Positions 52,334 to 60,102 of a stretch of 64,000 nt of DNA are shown one piece after another. The stretch lies in contig NZ_JAAGKO020000038.1 of assembly GCF_027947535.2 (NCBI RefSeq), positions 1 to 64,000 of the forward strand, in the 5' to 3' direction. The notes under the pieces are model-generated. The model did not search any database. It was not told the origin of the DNA and saw only the letters and a program-made list of their open reading frames with translations. Positions within the stretch are counted from its first letter, which is position 1, and each line of letters starts with the position of its first letter. The DNA is from Streptantibioticus silvisoli. Lineage in GTDB: Bacteria; Actinomycetota; Actinomycetes; Streptomycetales; Streptomycetaceae. The translations under genes and the position numbers were made by a program.

Positions 52334-53611
52334 TCAGTGCTCCGGTACCGCCACGGCGACCGCCCGGGGCAGCGGGTCCGGGTCGGGGGGCGCCGGGAAG
52401 CGCCGGTCGAGCCAGGCCAGGACCGGGGTGGTCATGATGGTGGTGACCAGCGCGACCAGCACCAGCGCGGTGAACAATGCGTGGTTGACGATGCCGGCCT
52501 GGAGTCCGACGTTGAGGGCGATCAGCTGCATCAGGCCGCGGGCGTTCATCAGCGCGCCGAGCCGCACCGCGACCGCCTGCGGTTCACCGCGCAGCCGGGC
52601 CGCCGCCCAGCAGCCGCCGAACTTGCCGGCCACGGCGGCGATCACCGCGAGCAGCGAGAAGACCAGCAGGGCGGGGTCGCCGAGCAGCGCGAAGCGGGTG
52701 TTGAGGCCGGAGTAGACGAAGAACATCGGCAGGAACAGCACCCGGGCGCTGGTGGAGGCGGTGGCCACCACGCGTTCGGCGGCCGGACCGCGCGGCATCA
52801 CCATGCCGACGCAGAACGCGCCGAAGACCGCGAACAGCCCGATGGTGTCGGTGAACCACGCGGCGCCGAACAGCGCGGCGGCGGCGACCAGCAGCCGGAC
52901 CTCGTCGTTGAGGCGCGGGTGGTCCATGACCCGGGCCAGCAGCGGCCGCAGGACGTAGTAGGTGACCAGCGCGAACACCGCGGCACCGCCGACCGCTTCG
53001 AGCAGCGGGCGCAGCCGGCCGGCGGCGACGCTCAGCACCGCCGCCAGCAGGCACCAGGCCACCACGTCGTCCAGCGCGCCGCCGGCCAGCGCCAGTGAGC
53101 CGTAGCGGCTGCCGGACAGGCCGCGTTCGGTGATGATGCGGGCCAGCATCGGGAAGGCGGTGATGGCCAGCGCCACCCCGACGAAGCCGGCCGACACCCC
53201 CAGCGGGACACCGGGGGCGAACACCCCGACGTGGCCGTGGGCCAGCACCGTCAGCCCCGCGCCCAGGACCAGCGGGACCACGATGCCGGCCGCCGACAGC
53301 GCGGCGGCGGTGCCGGCCAGTTTGCCGTTGACGTAGGAGCGGAACTCGTGGCCGGCCTGGAACATGAAGGCGACCAGGCCGATCTGCCCGACGACGTAGA
53401 GCACCGGGCGCAGGCTGTCGGGGAACAGCGCGTGTTCGGCGCCGGGGGCGACCAGGCCGAGCAGCGACGGGCCGAGCAGGACGCCGGCCACCATCTCGCC
53501 GACCACCGGCGGCTGCGCGGCGAACGACAGCAGCCGGGCGACCAGCCGGCACACCACGAGGATGACCACGGCGGCGGCGAAGAAGGCGGGGGCCAGTTGG
53601 GTGGCGGTCAT
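52334..53611 (-). CDS. CPA2-type cation:proton antiporter (KefB/NapA-like)
   Basis: 425 aa with about 12-13 membrane helices and no C-terminal TrkA domain. Motifs: VVGEMVAGVLLGPSLLG near the N-terminus, and the ion-binding ALDDVVAWCLLA (paired Asp) and AFCVGMVMPRG further on. ATG 53611 overlaps the P450 stop (ATGA), so it is made with the three oxidases upstream. In biosynthetic clusters this family often exports or protects against the product; here export, pH control or resistance are all possible. Confidence 0.9.
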   Translation of the reverse strand: MTATQLAPAFFAAAVVILVVCRLVARLLSFAAQPPVVGEMVAGVLLGPSLLGLVAPGAEHALFPDSLRPVLYVVGQIGLVAFMFQAGHEFRSYVNGKLAGTAAALSAAGIVVPLVLGAGLTVLAHGHVGVFAPGVPLGVSAGFVGVALAITAFPMLARIITERGLSGSRYGSLALAGGALDDVVAWCLLAAVLSVAAGRLRPLLEAVGGAAVFALVTYYVLRPLLARVMDHPRLNDEVRLLVAAAALFGAAWFTDTIGLFAVFGAFCVGMVMPRGPAAERVVATASTSARVLFLPMFFVYSGLNTRFALLGDPALLVFSLLAVIAAVAGKFGGCWAAARLRGEPQAVAVRLGALMNARGLMQLIALNVGLQAGIVNHALFTALVLVALVTTIMTTPVLAWLDRRFPAPPDPDPLPRAVAVAVPEH

Positions 53612-54978
53612 CGGGCGGCCTCCGCCGTCTCGAAGTAGCGGCGGCACAGGGCCTGCCGGCGGGCGTCCCACACCATGTAGCTGCCGAGGGCGAGTTGCAC
53701 CAGGCTGCGCCAGACGTCCTCCCAGCGGTCCCGGACGCGCATCAGCGCCAGCCGCAGCACCGGCCGGCCGCCGCGGGCACCGGCGGCCGGGCGGGGCACC
53801 AGCAGGCAGGGGGCGCGGTTGGGCAGCGAACGGGCGTGTCCGGCCGACGACATGGGCTCGAAGCGGCGCAGCACCTCCTCGGCGGCGACCCGCATGGTCA
53901 GCGGGGCGATGCCGCGCGCCGGGCAGGGCCGGTTGGCGCTGACCCCGAACGGGATGTGCGGGATGTCGCGGGCGGTGGCGCGCAGCCAGCGGTCCGGGTC
54001 GAAGCGGTCGCCGTCCGGCACGTCGTGCTGGTAGTCGGCGTAGTTGAACAGCAGCACGGAGCCGGCCGGGATGGCTGCCGCGCCGTCCAGCACGATGTCC
54101 GCGGAGGTGACGCGGTGGGCGATGCCGAACAGCGGCCAGACCCGCAGCGTCTCCTCCACGACCCGGTCGAGGTAGCCGGTGCCGGGCGGGTCCTGGGTCA
54201 ACCGGTGGCGTACGCCGGGGTGTTCGGCGATGACCAGCAGCAGGTGGGCCATGGCCTCGGACATCTGCACGACGGCGGTGTTGAAGAAGGTGCCCTGGAG
54301 GTAGTAGGCCTGTTCGCGCTCGGTGAGGGTGTCGGGCAGCCCGGCCGGGGCGTCGCCGCGGCGGATGCGGTCCAGCAGGTACTCGGTGAGCCGGTCGCGG
54401 CGGTCCATGTGCCGCAGGCCGGTGCACTTCAGGGCGCTGACCACGTCGTCGGCGTTGCCGACGATGAGGTCGCGGGCGGCGCGCGGGCACGGTTCGCCGA
54501 AGACGAGTTCGTAGTAGACCTCGGCCCAGACCGGCATCATCAGGTCGCGCAGCCGGACCGCGCCGGTGGCGGTGGCGGGCCGTTCGTCCAGGACGTGGCC
54601 GGTGCAGCGGGCGACCAGTTCGCTCCACTCGTCCTTGCGGGCGCCGGTGAGCAGCCGCCGGGTGACCCGGGCGACCTGGTCGTAGCGCGGTCCGGGTTCG
54701 AGGTGTTCCTGGTGGACCTCGGGTCCGGGGGCCAGCCAGTACCAGAACAGGTCCGACAGCGCGGCGCCCTTGCTGCGGCCGTTGGCGGCCGGGTGGCCGT
54801 ACAGGCGGGTGAACGACTCGGTGCCGACCAGCCGGCCGGGCACCGCGATGCCCTCCTCGCCGTTGACGAGGTCGAAGATGCGCACCCGCAGCGCGACGAC
54901 GGCGGTCGGCAGCCAGTACGGCAGGGTGGCGGCGACCGCGAGGGCGGCCACGGCGACCGCCCAGAGCGCGGGCGTCAT
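53608..54978 (-). CDS. atypical membrane-anchored cytochrome P450
   Basis: 456 aa. An N-terminal hydrophobic helix (MTPALWAVAVAALAVAATLP) suggests membrane attachment, unusual for bacterial P450s. K-helix ExxR is EETLR, the meander has FDPDRWL, and the Cys loop is PFGVSANRPCPARG (Cys at about 352). That loop is one residue longer than FxxGxRxC and lacks its second Gly. The I-helix region GTFFNTAVVQMSE lacks the usual acid before Thr (Asn instead), as in P450s that do not activate O2 normally. About 100 residues follow the Cys, more than usual. It is coupled by ATGA overlaps to an FMN oxidase and an antiporter. Confidence 0.8.
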   Translation of the reverse strand: MTPALWAVAVAALAVAATLPYWLPTAVVALRVRIFDLVNGEEGIAVPGRLVGTESFTRLYGHPAANGRSKGAALSDLFWYWLAPGPEVHQEHLEPGPRYDQVARVTRRLLTGARKDEWSELVARCTGHVLDERPATATGAVRLRDLMMPVWAEVYYELVFGEPCPRAARDLIVGNADDVVSALKCTGLRHMDRRDRLTEYLLDRIRRGDAPAGLPDTLTEREQAYYLQGTFFNTAVVQMSEAMAHLLLVIAEHPGVRHRLTQDPPGTGYLDRVVEETLRVWPLFGIAHRVTSADIVLDGAAAIPAGSVLLFNYADYQHDVPDGDRFDPDRWLRATARDIPHIPFGVSANRPCPARGIAPLTMRVAAEEVLRRFEPMSSAGHARSLPNRAPCLLVPRPAAGARGGRPVLRLALMRVRDRWEDVWRSLVQLALGSYMVWDARRQALCRRYFETAEAAR

Positions 54979-56108
54979 CGCGGGACCGCCGGGACGGTCC
55001 GGACCAGATCCGGGGTGAGGTCGCGCGGCGCGGTGGCGCCGCACAGGGCGAGGGTGTGGTCGATCTCCTCGCGCAGCAGGTCCACCACGTGCCGCACGCC
55101 GTCCTCGCCGCCGGCGGCCAGGCCGTAGACGACCGGGCGGCCGATGCCGACGGCGGTGGCGCCGAGGGCGAGGGCCTTGACCACGTCGGTGCCGCGCCGC
55201 ACGCCGCCGTCGAGCAGGACCGGGACGCGGCCGGCGACCGCGGCGAGCATGTCGGGCAGCAGGTCGACGGTGGCGGGGGCGGTGTCGAGCTGGCGGCCGC
55301 CGTGGTTGGACAGCAGCAGGCCGTCGACGCCGTGGGCGACGGCGATCCGGCCGTCCTCGGGGTGCAGGACGCCCTTGAGCACCACGGGCAGCGAGGTCAT
55401 CTCGCGGAGCCGGTCGAGGTGGTCCCAGCCGAGGTCGGCGGACATGGCGATCTGCCGGATGTGGCCGGGTTCGGAGCCGGTGAGGTCGCGCAGGTTCTCG
55501 CAGACCACGCCGGGCGGCAGGTCGTTGAAGCCGTTGCGCTTGTTGCGTTCGTGGATGCCCAGCACGGGCGAGTCGACGGTGACCAGCAGGGCGGTGCAGC
55601 CGGCCGCCTCGGCGCGGCGGACCAGGGCCCGGGTGACCGCCATGTCGGGTTGCAGGTAGAGCTGGAACCACAGGGCGGGCGCCCGGTCGGGGACGGCCTG
55701 CCGGGCGGCGGCGGCGACGTCGGCGACCGAGGTGGTGCTGGCCATGCCGACGGTCATGATGACGCCGGCCTTGGCGGCGGCCCGGGCGGTGGCCAGTTCG
55801 CCGTCGGGGTGGGCGAGCCGGTGGAAGGCGGTGGGCGACAGGAAGACCGGCAGGCTGCTGGGGGTGCCGAACAAGGTGACGCCCAGGTCGCGGGTGTCGC
55901 TGCCGCGCAGCATGCGCGGCAGCAGGCCGAGGCGGGCGAAGCCGTGCTCGTTGGCGCGGACGGTGACCTCGTCGCGGGCGCCGCCGGCCACGTAGTCGTA
56001 GAAGATCGGGTCGAGCAGGCCGCGGGCGATCGTCTCGTACTCGCGCAGGTTCAGCACGGTGTGGGCGGCGGGCGCCTCGGGCAGCCGGGGCAGGGCGGGG
56101 GCGGTCAT
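54975..56108 (-). CDS. FMN-dependent alpha-hydroxy-acid oxidase/dehydrogenase
   Basis: 377 aa of the glycolate/lactate oxidase family. Substrate Tyr in IFYDYVAGGARDE, FMN/proton-relay residues in WFQLYLQPD and VTVDSPVLGIHERNKRNGF, catalytic His in LLLSNHGGRQLD, phosphate loop VLLDGGVRRGTDVVKALALGA. All active-site residues appear intact. Related proteins occur in biosynthetic clusters (for example MftD of mycofactocin) acting on larger substrates. ATGA overlap with the upstream FAD enzyme and the downstream P450. Confidence 0.9.
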   Translation of the reverse strand: MTAPALPRLPEAPAAHTVLNLREYETIARGLLDPIFYDYVAGGARDEVTVRANEHGFARLGLLPRMLRGSDTRDLGVTLFGTPSSLPVFLSPTAFHRLAHPDGELATARAAAKAGVIMTVGMASTTSVADVAAAARQAVPDRAPALWFQLYLQPDMAVTRALVRRAEAAGCTALLVTVDSPVLGIHERNKRNGFNDLPPGVVCENLRDLTGSEPGHIRQIAMSADLGWDHLDRLREMTSLPVVLKGVLHPEDGRIAVAHGVDGLLLSNHGGRQLDTAPATVDLLPDMLAAVAGRVPVLLDGGVRRGTDVVKALALGATAVGIGRPVVYGLAAGGEDGVRHVVDLLREEIDHTLALCGATAPRDLTPDLVRTVPAVPR

Positions 56109-57676
56109 CGCACGGCCTCGGGAGCGTCGGCGAGGGCCTTGGCCAGGAAGGCGGTCAGCGGTTCGTGGTGGGCGGCCGGGCGGTCCCACTCGTTCTCCAG
56201 GTTCTCCGCGACGTGGTGGGCCGCGGTGAACTGCCCGCGCCGGTAGTGCCGGACGACGGGGTGGAGGTAGGCGGCGTCGTGCGCGTCCTCGGCGTCGTCC
56301 TGGCGCACCCGGCGGACCGTGACGTCGAACGGGTCGATCTTGTCGTGGTCGGGGCCGTATTCGAGGGTGATGACGAAGAGGTTCTCCGCGTCGGCGAACC
56401 CGGTGTCGTGCGCGTAGTCGACCGGGACCTCCTCGTAGTGCCGCAGGCCGGCGCCGGCGGTGGCCACCAGGTCGGCCAGCTGGCCGAACTGCTGCCACAG
56501 CGCGGAGGTGCGGTTGAGCCGGGCCAGCAGTTCGGCGGCGAGGGCGGCCGGTTCGGCGGGCACCTCGCGGCCCGGCCAGGCCGTGTCGTGGTGGCGTTCG
56601 CCGAGGATGCGGCCCAACGCCCGTACGGCGTAACGGAATCCGTGGATGAAGCCGCCGGTGGACTTCTTGAAGTCCCGCTGCTGCATGAGGGTGCCGGCGA
56701 AGTACAGGCCGGGGACGTTGACCGACTCGTAGGCGGAGGTCATCTCGGGGAAGCGGTCCTTGATGACCAGCCGCGGGCGGCAGTCGTCGGCGAACACCGA
56801 GGCGTCGAAGCGGAATCCGGTGGCGACGATGACGCGGTCGTAGTGGATCTCCTTGATGAAGTCGTCGGCGCGGCTGAAGCGGAAGCGGACCGCGTAGCCG
56901 TCGTCGCGGCGCTCGACGGAGGCCGCCTCGCCGTCGAGGATCGCGTTCTGCGACTTGAGCTGGTAGGTGTCGAGGAAGTTGTTGTTGACGGCGCGCACGT
57001 GGCCGACGAAGTGGCTCTGCCAGGCCAGCCGCAGCGATCCGGGGCCGGCGAGGTGGATGACGGTGGCGGTCTCGATGAGGTTGTCGGCCGTCTCCAGCGC
57101 GGAGTTGGCCTTGCCGAGGATCAGCACCCGCTGGTCGGTGAAGTCCGCCGGGTCGACGCTGACGTCGGTGTAGTACTCGGCGGTCTCGATGCCGGGCACG
57201 TCGGGGACGTACGGCTTGCTGACGCCGGTGGCCATGATCAGGCGGCGGCCGCGGTGCACGGCTCCGGTGCCGTCGGTGACCTGGAAGAGGGCGCCGTCGC
57301 GCTCGACGCGTTCGACGCGGGCGCCGTAGCGGATGTTCAGGCCGAGGGTCTCGGCGAAGTCGGCGAGGTAGCGCACCAGGTCGTCGGCGGACGGGAAGTA
57401 GCGTTCGCTGTAGCGGGTGAACAGCAGCGAGGGGTCGTCGCTCAGCAGCGAGTTCCAGTCCATGCGCAGGTTGAACTCGGGGTCGGTGCTGCCGGTGTGC
57501 GGCTTGTTGATGGAGATCAGCTTGCGGTGCCGGGGGAAGACCTCGAAGAAGCCGCCGGGCCGCTCACCGCCTTCCAGGACCAGGTAGTCGCGGCCGTCGC
57601 GCTGGAGTTCGGCGGCGAGCTGGAGGCCGGCGGGGCCGGCTCCCACGATCAGGTGGTCGTGGACGGGGTGCGACAT
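56105..57676 (-). CDS. FAD/NAD(P)-dependent monooxygenase (FOXRED2/FMO-like)
   Basis: 523 aa. Start 57676 (MSHPVHDH) has GGAGG five bases upstream; the in-frame ATG at 57688 has none. FAD motif HLIVGAGPAGLQLAAEL, FFEVFPRHRKLISINKP, and the second dinucleotide motif VLILGKANSALETADNL (NADPH side). IVATGFRFDASVF closes the FAD domain. The C-terminal 120 residues are specific to the FOXRED2-like branch. First gene of the four-gene operon, 155 bp after the two-component system, so possibly its direct target. Confidence 0.88.
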   Translation of the reverse strand: MSHPVHDHLIVGAGPAGLQLAAELQRDGRDYLVLEGGERPGGFFEVFPRHRKLISINKPHTGSTDPEFNLRMDWNSLLSDDPSLLFTRYSERYFPSADDLVRYLADFAETLGLNIRYGARVERVERDGALFQVTDGTGAVHRGRRLIMATGVSKPYVPDVPGIETAEYYTDVSVDPADFTDQRVLILGKANSALETADNLIETATVIHLAGPGSLRLAWQSHFVGHVRAVNNNFLDTYQLKSQNAILDGEAASVERRDDGYAVRFRFSRADDFIKEIHYDRVIVATGFRFDASVFADDCRPRLVIKDRFPEMTSAYESVNVPGLYFAGTLMQQRDFKKSTGGFIHGFRYAVRALGRILGERHHDTAWPGREVPAEPAALAAELLARLNRTSALWQQFGQLADLVATAGAGLRHYEEVPVDYAHDTGFADAENLFVITLEYGPDHDKIDPFDVTVRRVRQDDAEDAHDAAYLHPVVRHYRRGQFTAAHHVAENLENEWDRPAAHHEPLTAFLAKALADAPEAVR

Positions 57677-57735
57677 GGGGGCCTCCATACGCGCGACGAC
57701 GGGGAGTCGTGCTTCGTGATGAAGGTTCCGTACAC

Positions 57736-57753
57736 GTTTTCAGAATGTTCTCA
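57736..57753 (-). promoter_or_regulatory. OmpR-type direct repeats upstream of the oxidase operon
   Basis: On the minus strand TGAGAAC and TGAAAAC are spaced exactly 11 bp (start to start), the geometry of OmpR/PhoB-family sites, 60-77 bp before the FMO start and in an AT-rich patch. An OmpR-type regulator is encoded just upstream. TTGAGA overlapping the first repeat could be a -35 box. Confidence 0.5.
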
Positions 57754-57831
57754 AAGCGCTCGCCTTCCGGCTCGCCACCGGCCGGATTCCCGTACCTGAC
57801 GCGACGTCAATTACCCCTTTCAGCACGGCAC

Positions 57832-59121
57832 TTACCGCAGCGTTCGGCGGGCGGGGGCGCGGCGCGGGACCCGGCGGCCGCGGCGGGCCGTCCCGGTCCG
57901 CCAGGCGGGCAGCGTGACGGTGAAGCGGGCGCCGCGGCCGGGCAGTCCGTCCGCGCCGACGGTGCCGTGGTGGCTGTCGACGATCTCGCGGACCAGGGAC
58001 AGGCCGATGCCGAACCTCGGGCCGCGTCCGGCGGTGCCGTGCGCGTGCCGCTCGAACAGCCGGTCCGCCTCGCGCGGATCGAGGCCCACGCCGTCGTCGG
58101 CCACCGTCAGCCGCACGGTGCCGCCGGGTCCGGCCCCGACGGTGAGGGTGACCCGGCCGCCGGGCGGGGTGTGCCCGACAGCGTTGTCCACCAGTGCGGT
58201 CACCACCCGGCGGATCGCGGTCTCCACACCGGCCACCACGTAGGGGCCGCGCTCGCGCACGACGGTGAACGTCAGGCCGGTGCGCGCGGCCGCGGCGTTC
58301 TCCTCCGCGCACGCCTGGTCGGCCAGGACGGCCAGGTCGACGGCGGCGAACTCGGCCGGTTCGACCCGCATCCGGGTGGACAGCAGCAAGTCGTCGATGA
58401 CTTCGCCCAGTTGGCGGGTGCCGGCCACCAGGCGGGTGACCTCGGTGATCATCCGCTCCCCCGCGACGTCGTCCTGGGCGCGGCGGGCCAGCAGTTGGGC
58501 GCGGGTGTGCAACCGGGTGACGGGGGTGCGCAGTTCGTGGCTGGCGTCGGCGACGAAGCGGCGGCGGCGCACCAGGGCCAGGGTCAGCGGCCGCATGGCG
58601 TGCTGGGCCAGCAGGCCGGCGGCGGCCACCGCGCCGGCCAGGCCCAGCAGTTCGGTGGCCCCCAGGGCGAGCAGCAGGGTGTCGCGGTCGCGCTGCTCGA
58701 ACCGCTCGTCGTAGACGGCCTGGACGGTGCCGTCGCCGCGCCGCCGGGTCAGCACCCGGTAGCGGTGGTGGTGCACGACGACGTCGCGCAGGGTGGCGGG
58801 ACCGCCGGCGGCGACCGCCCGGATGGGCGCGGTCAGCGGGAAGCCGGCCGGCAGTCCCGGTGACCGCCGGGTGGCACCGCTGTCGTCCAGCACCAGCCAG
58901 GCGCAGCCGGGCGGGCTGCCGACCCCGCTGCGGGTGGCGGCGTAGCCCAGGTCGCGGTCGATGTCGGCGTTCTGCGAGGCGGTCATGACCGCGTAGACCA
59001 CCACGCCGATGATCAGCAGCACCAGGGTGAGCACCAGCGACAGCCGCAGGCCCAGGACCCGGCGGGTGCGCAGCAGTTCGCGGTGCTCGGCGTCGGGGGC
59101 GGCGCCGGGGCGGCGGATCAC
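57832..59121 (-). CDS. sensor histidine kinase (EnvZ/CutS-like)
   Basis: 429 aa. Two membrane helices (about 25-48 and 155-180) enclose a sensor loop of about 105 residues; then HAMP-like QHAMRPLTLALVRRRR, H-box FVADASHELRTPVTRLHTRAQLL (phospho-His at about 199), N-box LVDNAVGHT, G1 DDGVGLD and G2 RGPRFGIGLSLV. GTG start overlaps the regulator stop (GTGA). The Arg-rich C-terminus is basic. Confidence 0.92.
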   Translation of the reverse strand: MIRRPGAAPDAEHRELLRTRRVLGLRLSLVLTLVLLIIGVVVYAVMTASQNADIDRDLGYAATRSGVGSPPGCAWLVLDDSGATRRSPGLPAGFPLTAPIRAVAAGGPATLRDVVVHHHRYRVLTRRRGDGTVQAVYDERFEQRDRDTLLLALGATELLGLAGAVAAAGLLAQHAMRPLTLALVRRRRFVADASHELRTPVTRLHTRAQLLARRAQDDVAGERMITEVTRLVAGTRQLGEVIDDLLLSTRMRVEPAEFAAVDLAVLADQACAEENAAAARTGLTFTVVRERGPYVVAGVETAIRRVVTALVDNAVGHTPPGGRVTLTVGAGPGGTVRLTVADDGVGLDPREADRLFERHAHGTAGRGPRFGIGLSLVREIVDSHHGTVGADGLPGRGARFTVTLPAWRTGTARRGRRVPRRAPARRTLR

Positions 59122-59780
59122 GCGCTGCCGATGCGGTAGCCGACGCCGTGCACGGTGCGGATGGTGGCGCGGCCGAGTTTGCGGCGCAGGTAGTAGACGT
59201 AGGTGTCGACGATGGACTCGGCGCTGGTGTCGGCGAAGACCCGGGCCCGCAGTTCGGCGCGCGGGAAGACGGTGCGCGGCGCCCCGGCCAGCAGGCGCAG
59301 CAGCTCGAACTCCCGCCCGGACAGGGCGATCACGGTGTCCGGTCTGCGCACTTCGCGGCGGGCCAGGTCGAGTTCACCGTGCGGCAGCGGCAGGGCCTCG
59401 GCGCGGTCGAGGTGCCGGCGGTGCAACGCCCTTACGCGGGCGAGGAGTTCACCGATGTCGAAGGGCTTGCCCAGGTAGTCGTCGGCGCCGGCGTCCAGAC
59501 CGCGCACCCGCTGCTCGGGGTCGGACAGGGCGGTCAGCATCAGCACCCGGGCGGTGACCCCGACCCGGCGCAACCGGGTCAGCAGGTCGAGCCCGTCGAT
59601 GCCGGGCAGCCCGCGGTCGATGACCATCAGCGGATACCGCCGGCTGAGGGCGAGGTGCAGTCCGCGCTGGCCGTCGTGCGCCACCTCGACCGCGTACCCC
59701 TCGTCCCCGAGCAGTTCCGCCAGCATCTGCGCCATCTCGCGATCGTCCTCGACCACGAGCAGCCGTAGATCTTCCGTCAT
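59118..59780 (-). CDS. OmpR/PhoB-family response regulator
   Basis: 220 aa. Receiver (LRLLVVEDDREMAQMLAELL, phospho-Asp in PLMVIDRGLPGIDGL, Lys in DYLGKPFD) and winged-helix DNA-binding domain (ALSGREFELLRLLAGAPRTVFPR...VDTYVYYLRRKLG...TVHGVGYRI). Start 59780 has AAGGGA nine bases upstream. Directly upstream of the kinase and the oxidase operon, all on the same strand. Confidence 0.93.
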   Translation of the reverse strand: MTEDLRLLVVEDDREMAQMLAELLGDEGYAVEVAHDGQRGLHLALSRRYPLMVIDRGLPGIDGLDLLTRLRRVGVTARVLMLTALSDPEQRVRGLDAGADDYLGKPFDIGELLARVRALHRRHLDRAEALPLPHGELDLARREVRRPDTVIALSGREFELLRLLAGAPRTVFPRAELRARVFADTSAESIVDTYVYYLRRKLGRATIRTVHGVGYRIGSA

Positions 59781-60102
59781 CGACCGCATCCCTTCGAATG
59801 CCGTGCACAACGGGTCATCATGCCAACCCTCCCTATGCCTCGGGCGGTTTCCCCCGAAGAACGGTGCGGACCGGCCCGTTTAGCGGTGCCGGTGGCGGCC
59901 GGGCGGGCGACGCGGAGCGGTGGCCGGGCGGGGCGGGCGTTACGCCGTCCGGGTGACGTCGGGCGGCCTTCCGGGTGACGGCGGCGGGGCGGCTTGCCCG
60001 GTGGGCGGGCGGGTTGTGGGGTGGGCGCGTCGCCGTCCCCCGGCGGGTGGGAAGCGGTCCGCGCGGCCCCGGGCGGGACGGCCGTGTCGCTGAGGAGGCG
60101 CC
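59781..60102. other. divergent promoter region between response regulator and NOS gene
   Basis: 322 bp without a gene. Left part near 59800-59830 (ACAACGGGTCATCATGCC) is less GC-rich and likely carries the leftward promoter. No clear palindrome was found. Confidence 0.4.

Noticed and set aside
53612-54628. N-terminal extension of the antiporter frame
   Set aside because: Out-of-frame reading of the P450 gene; the antiporter begins at the ATGA overlap at 53611.
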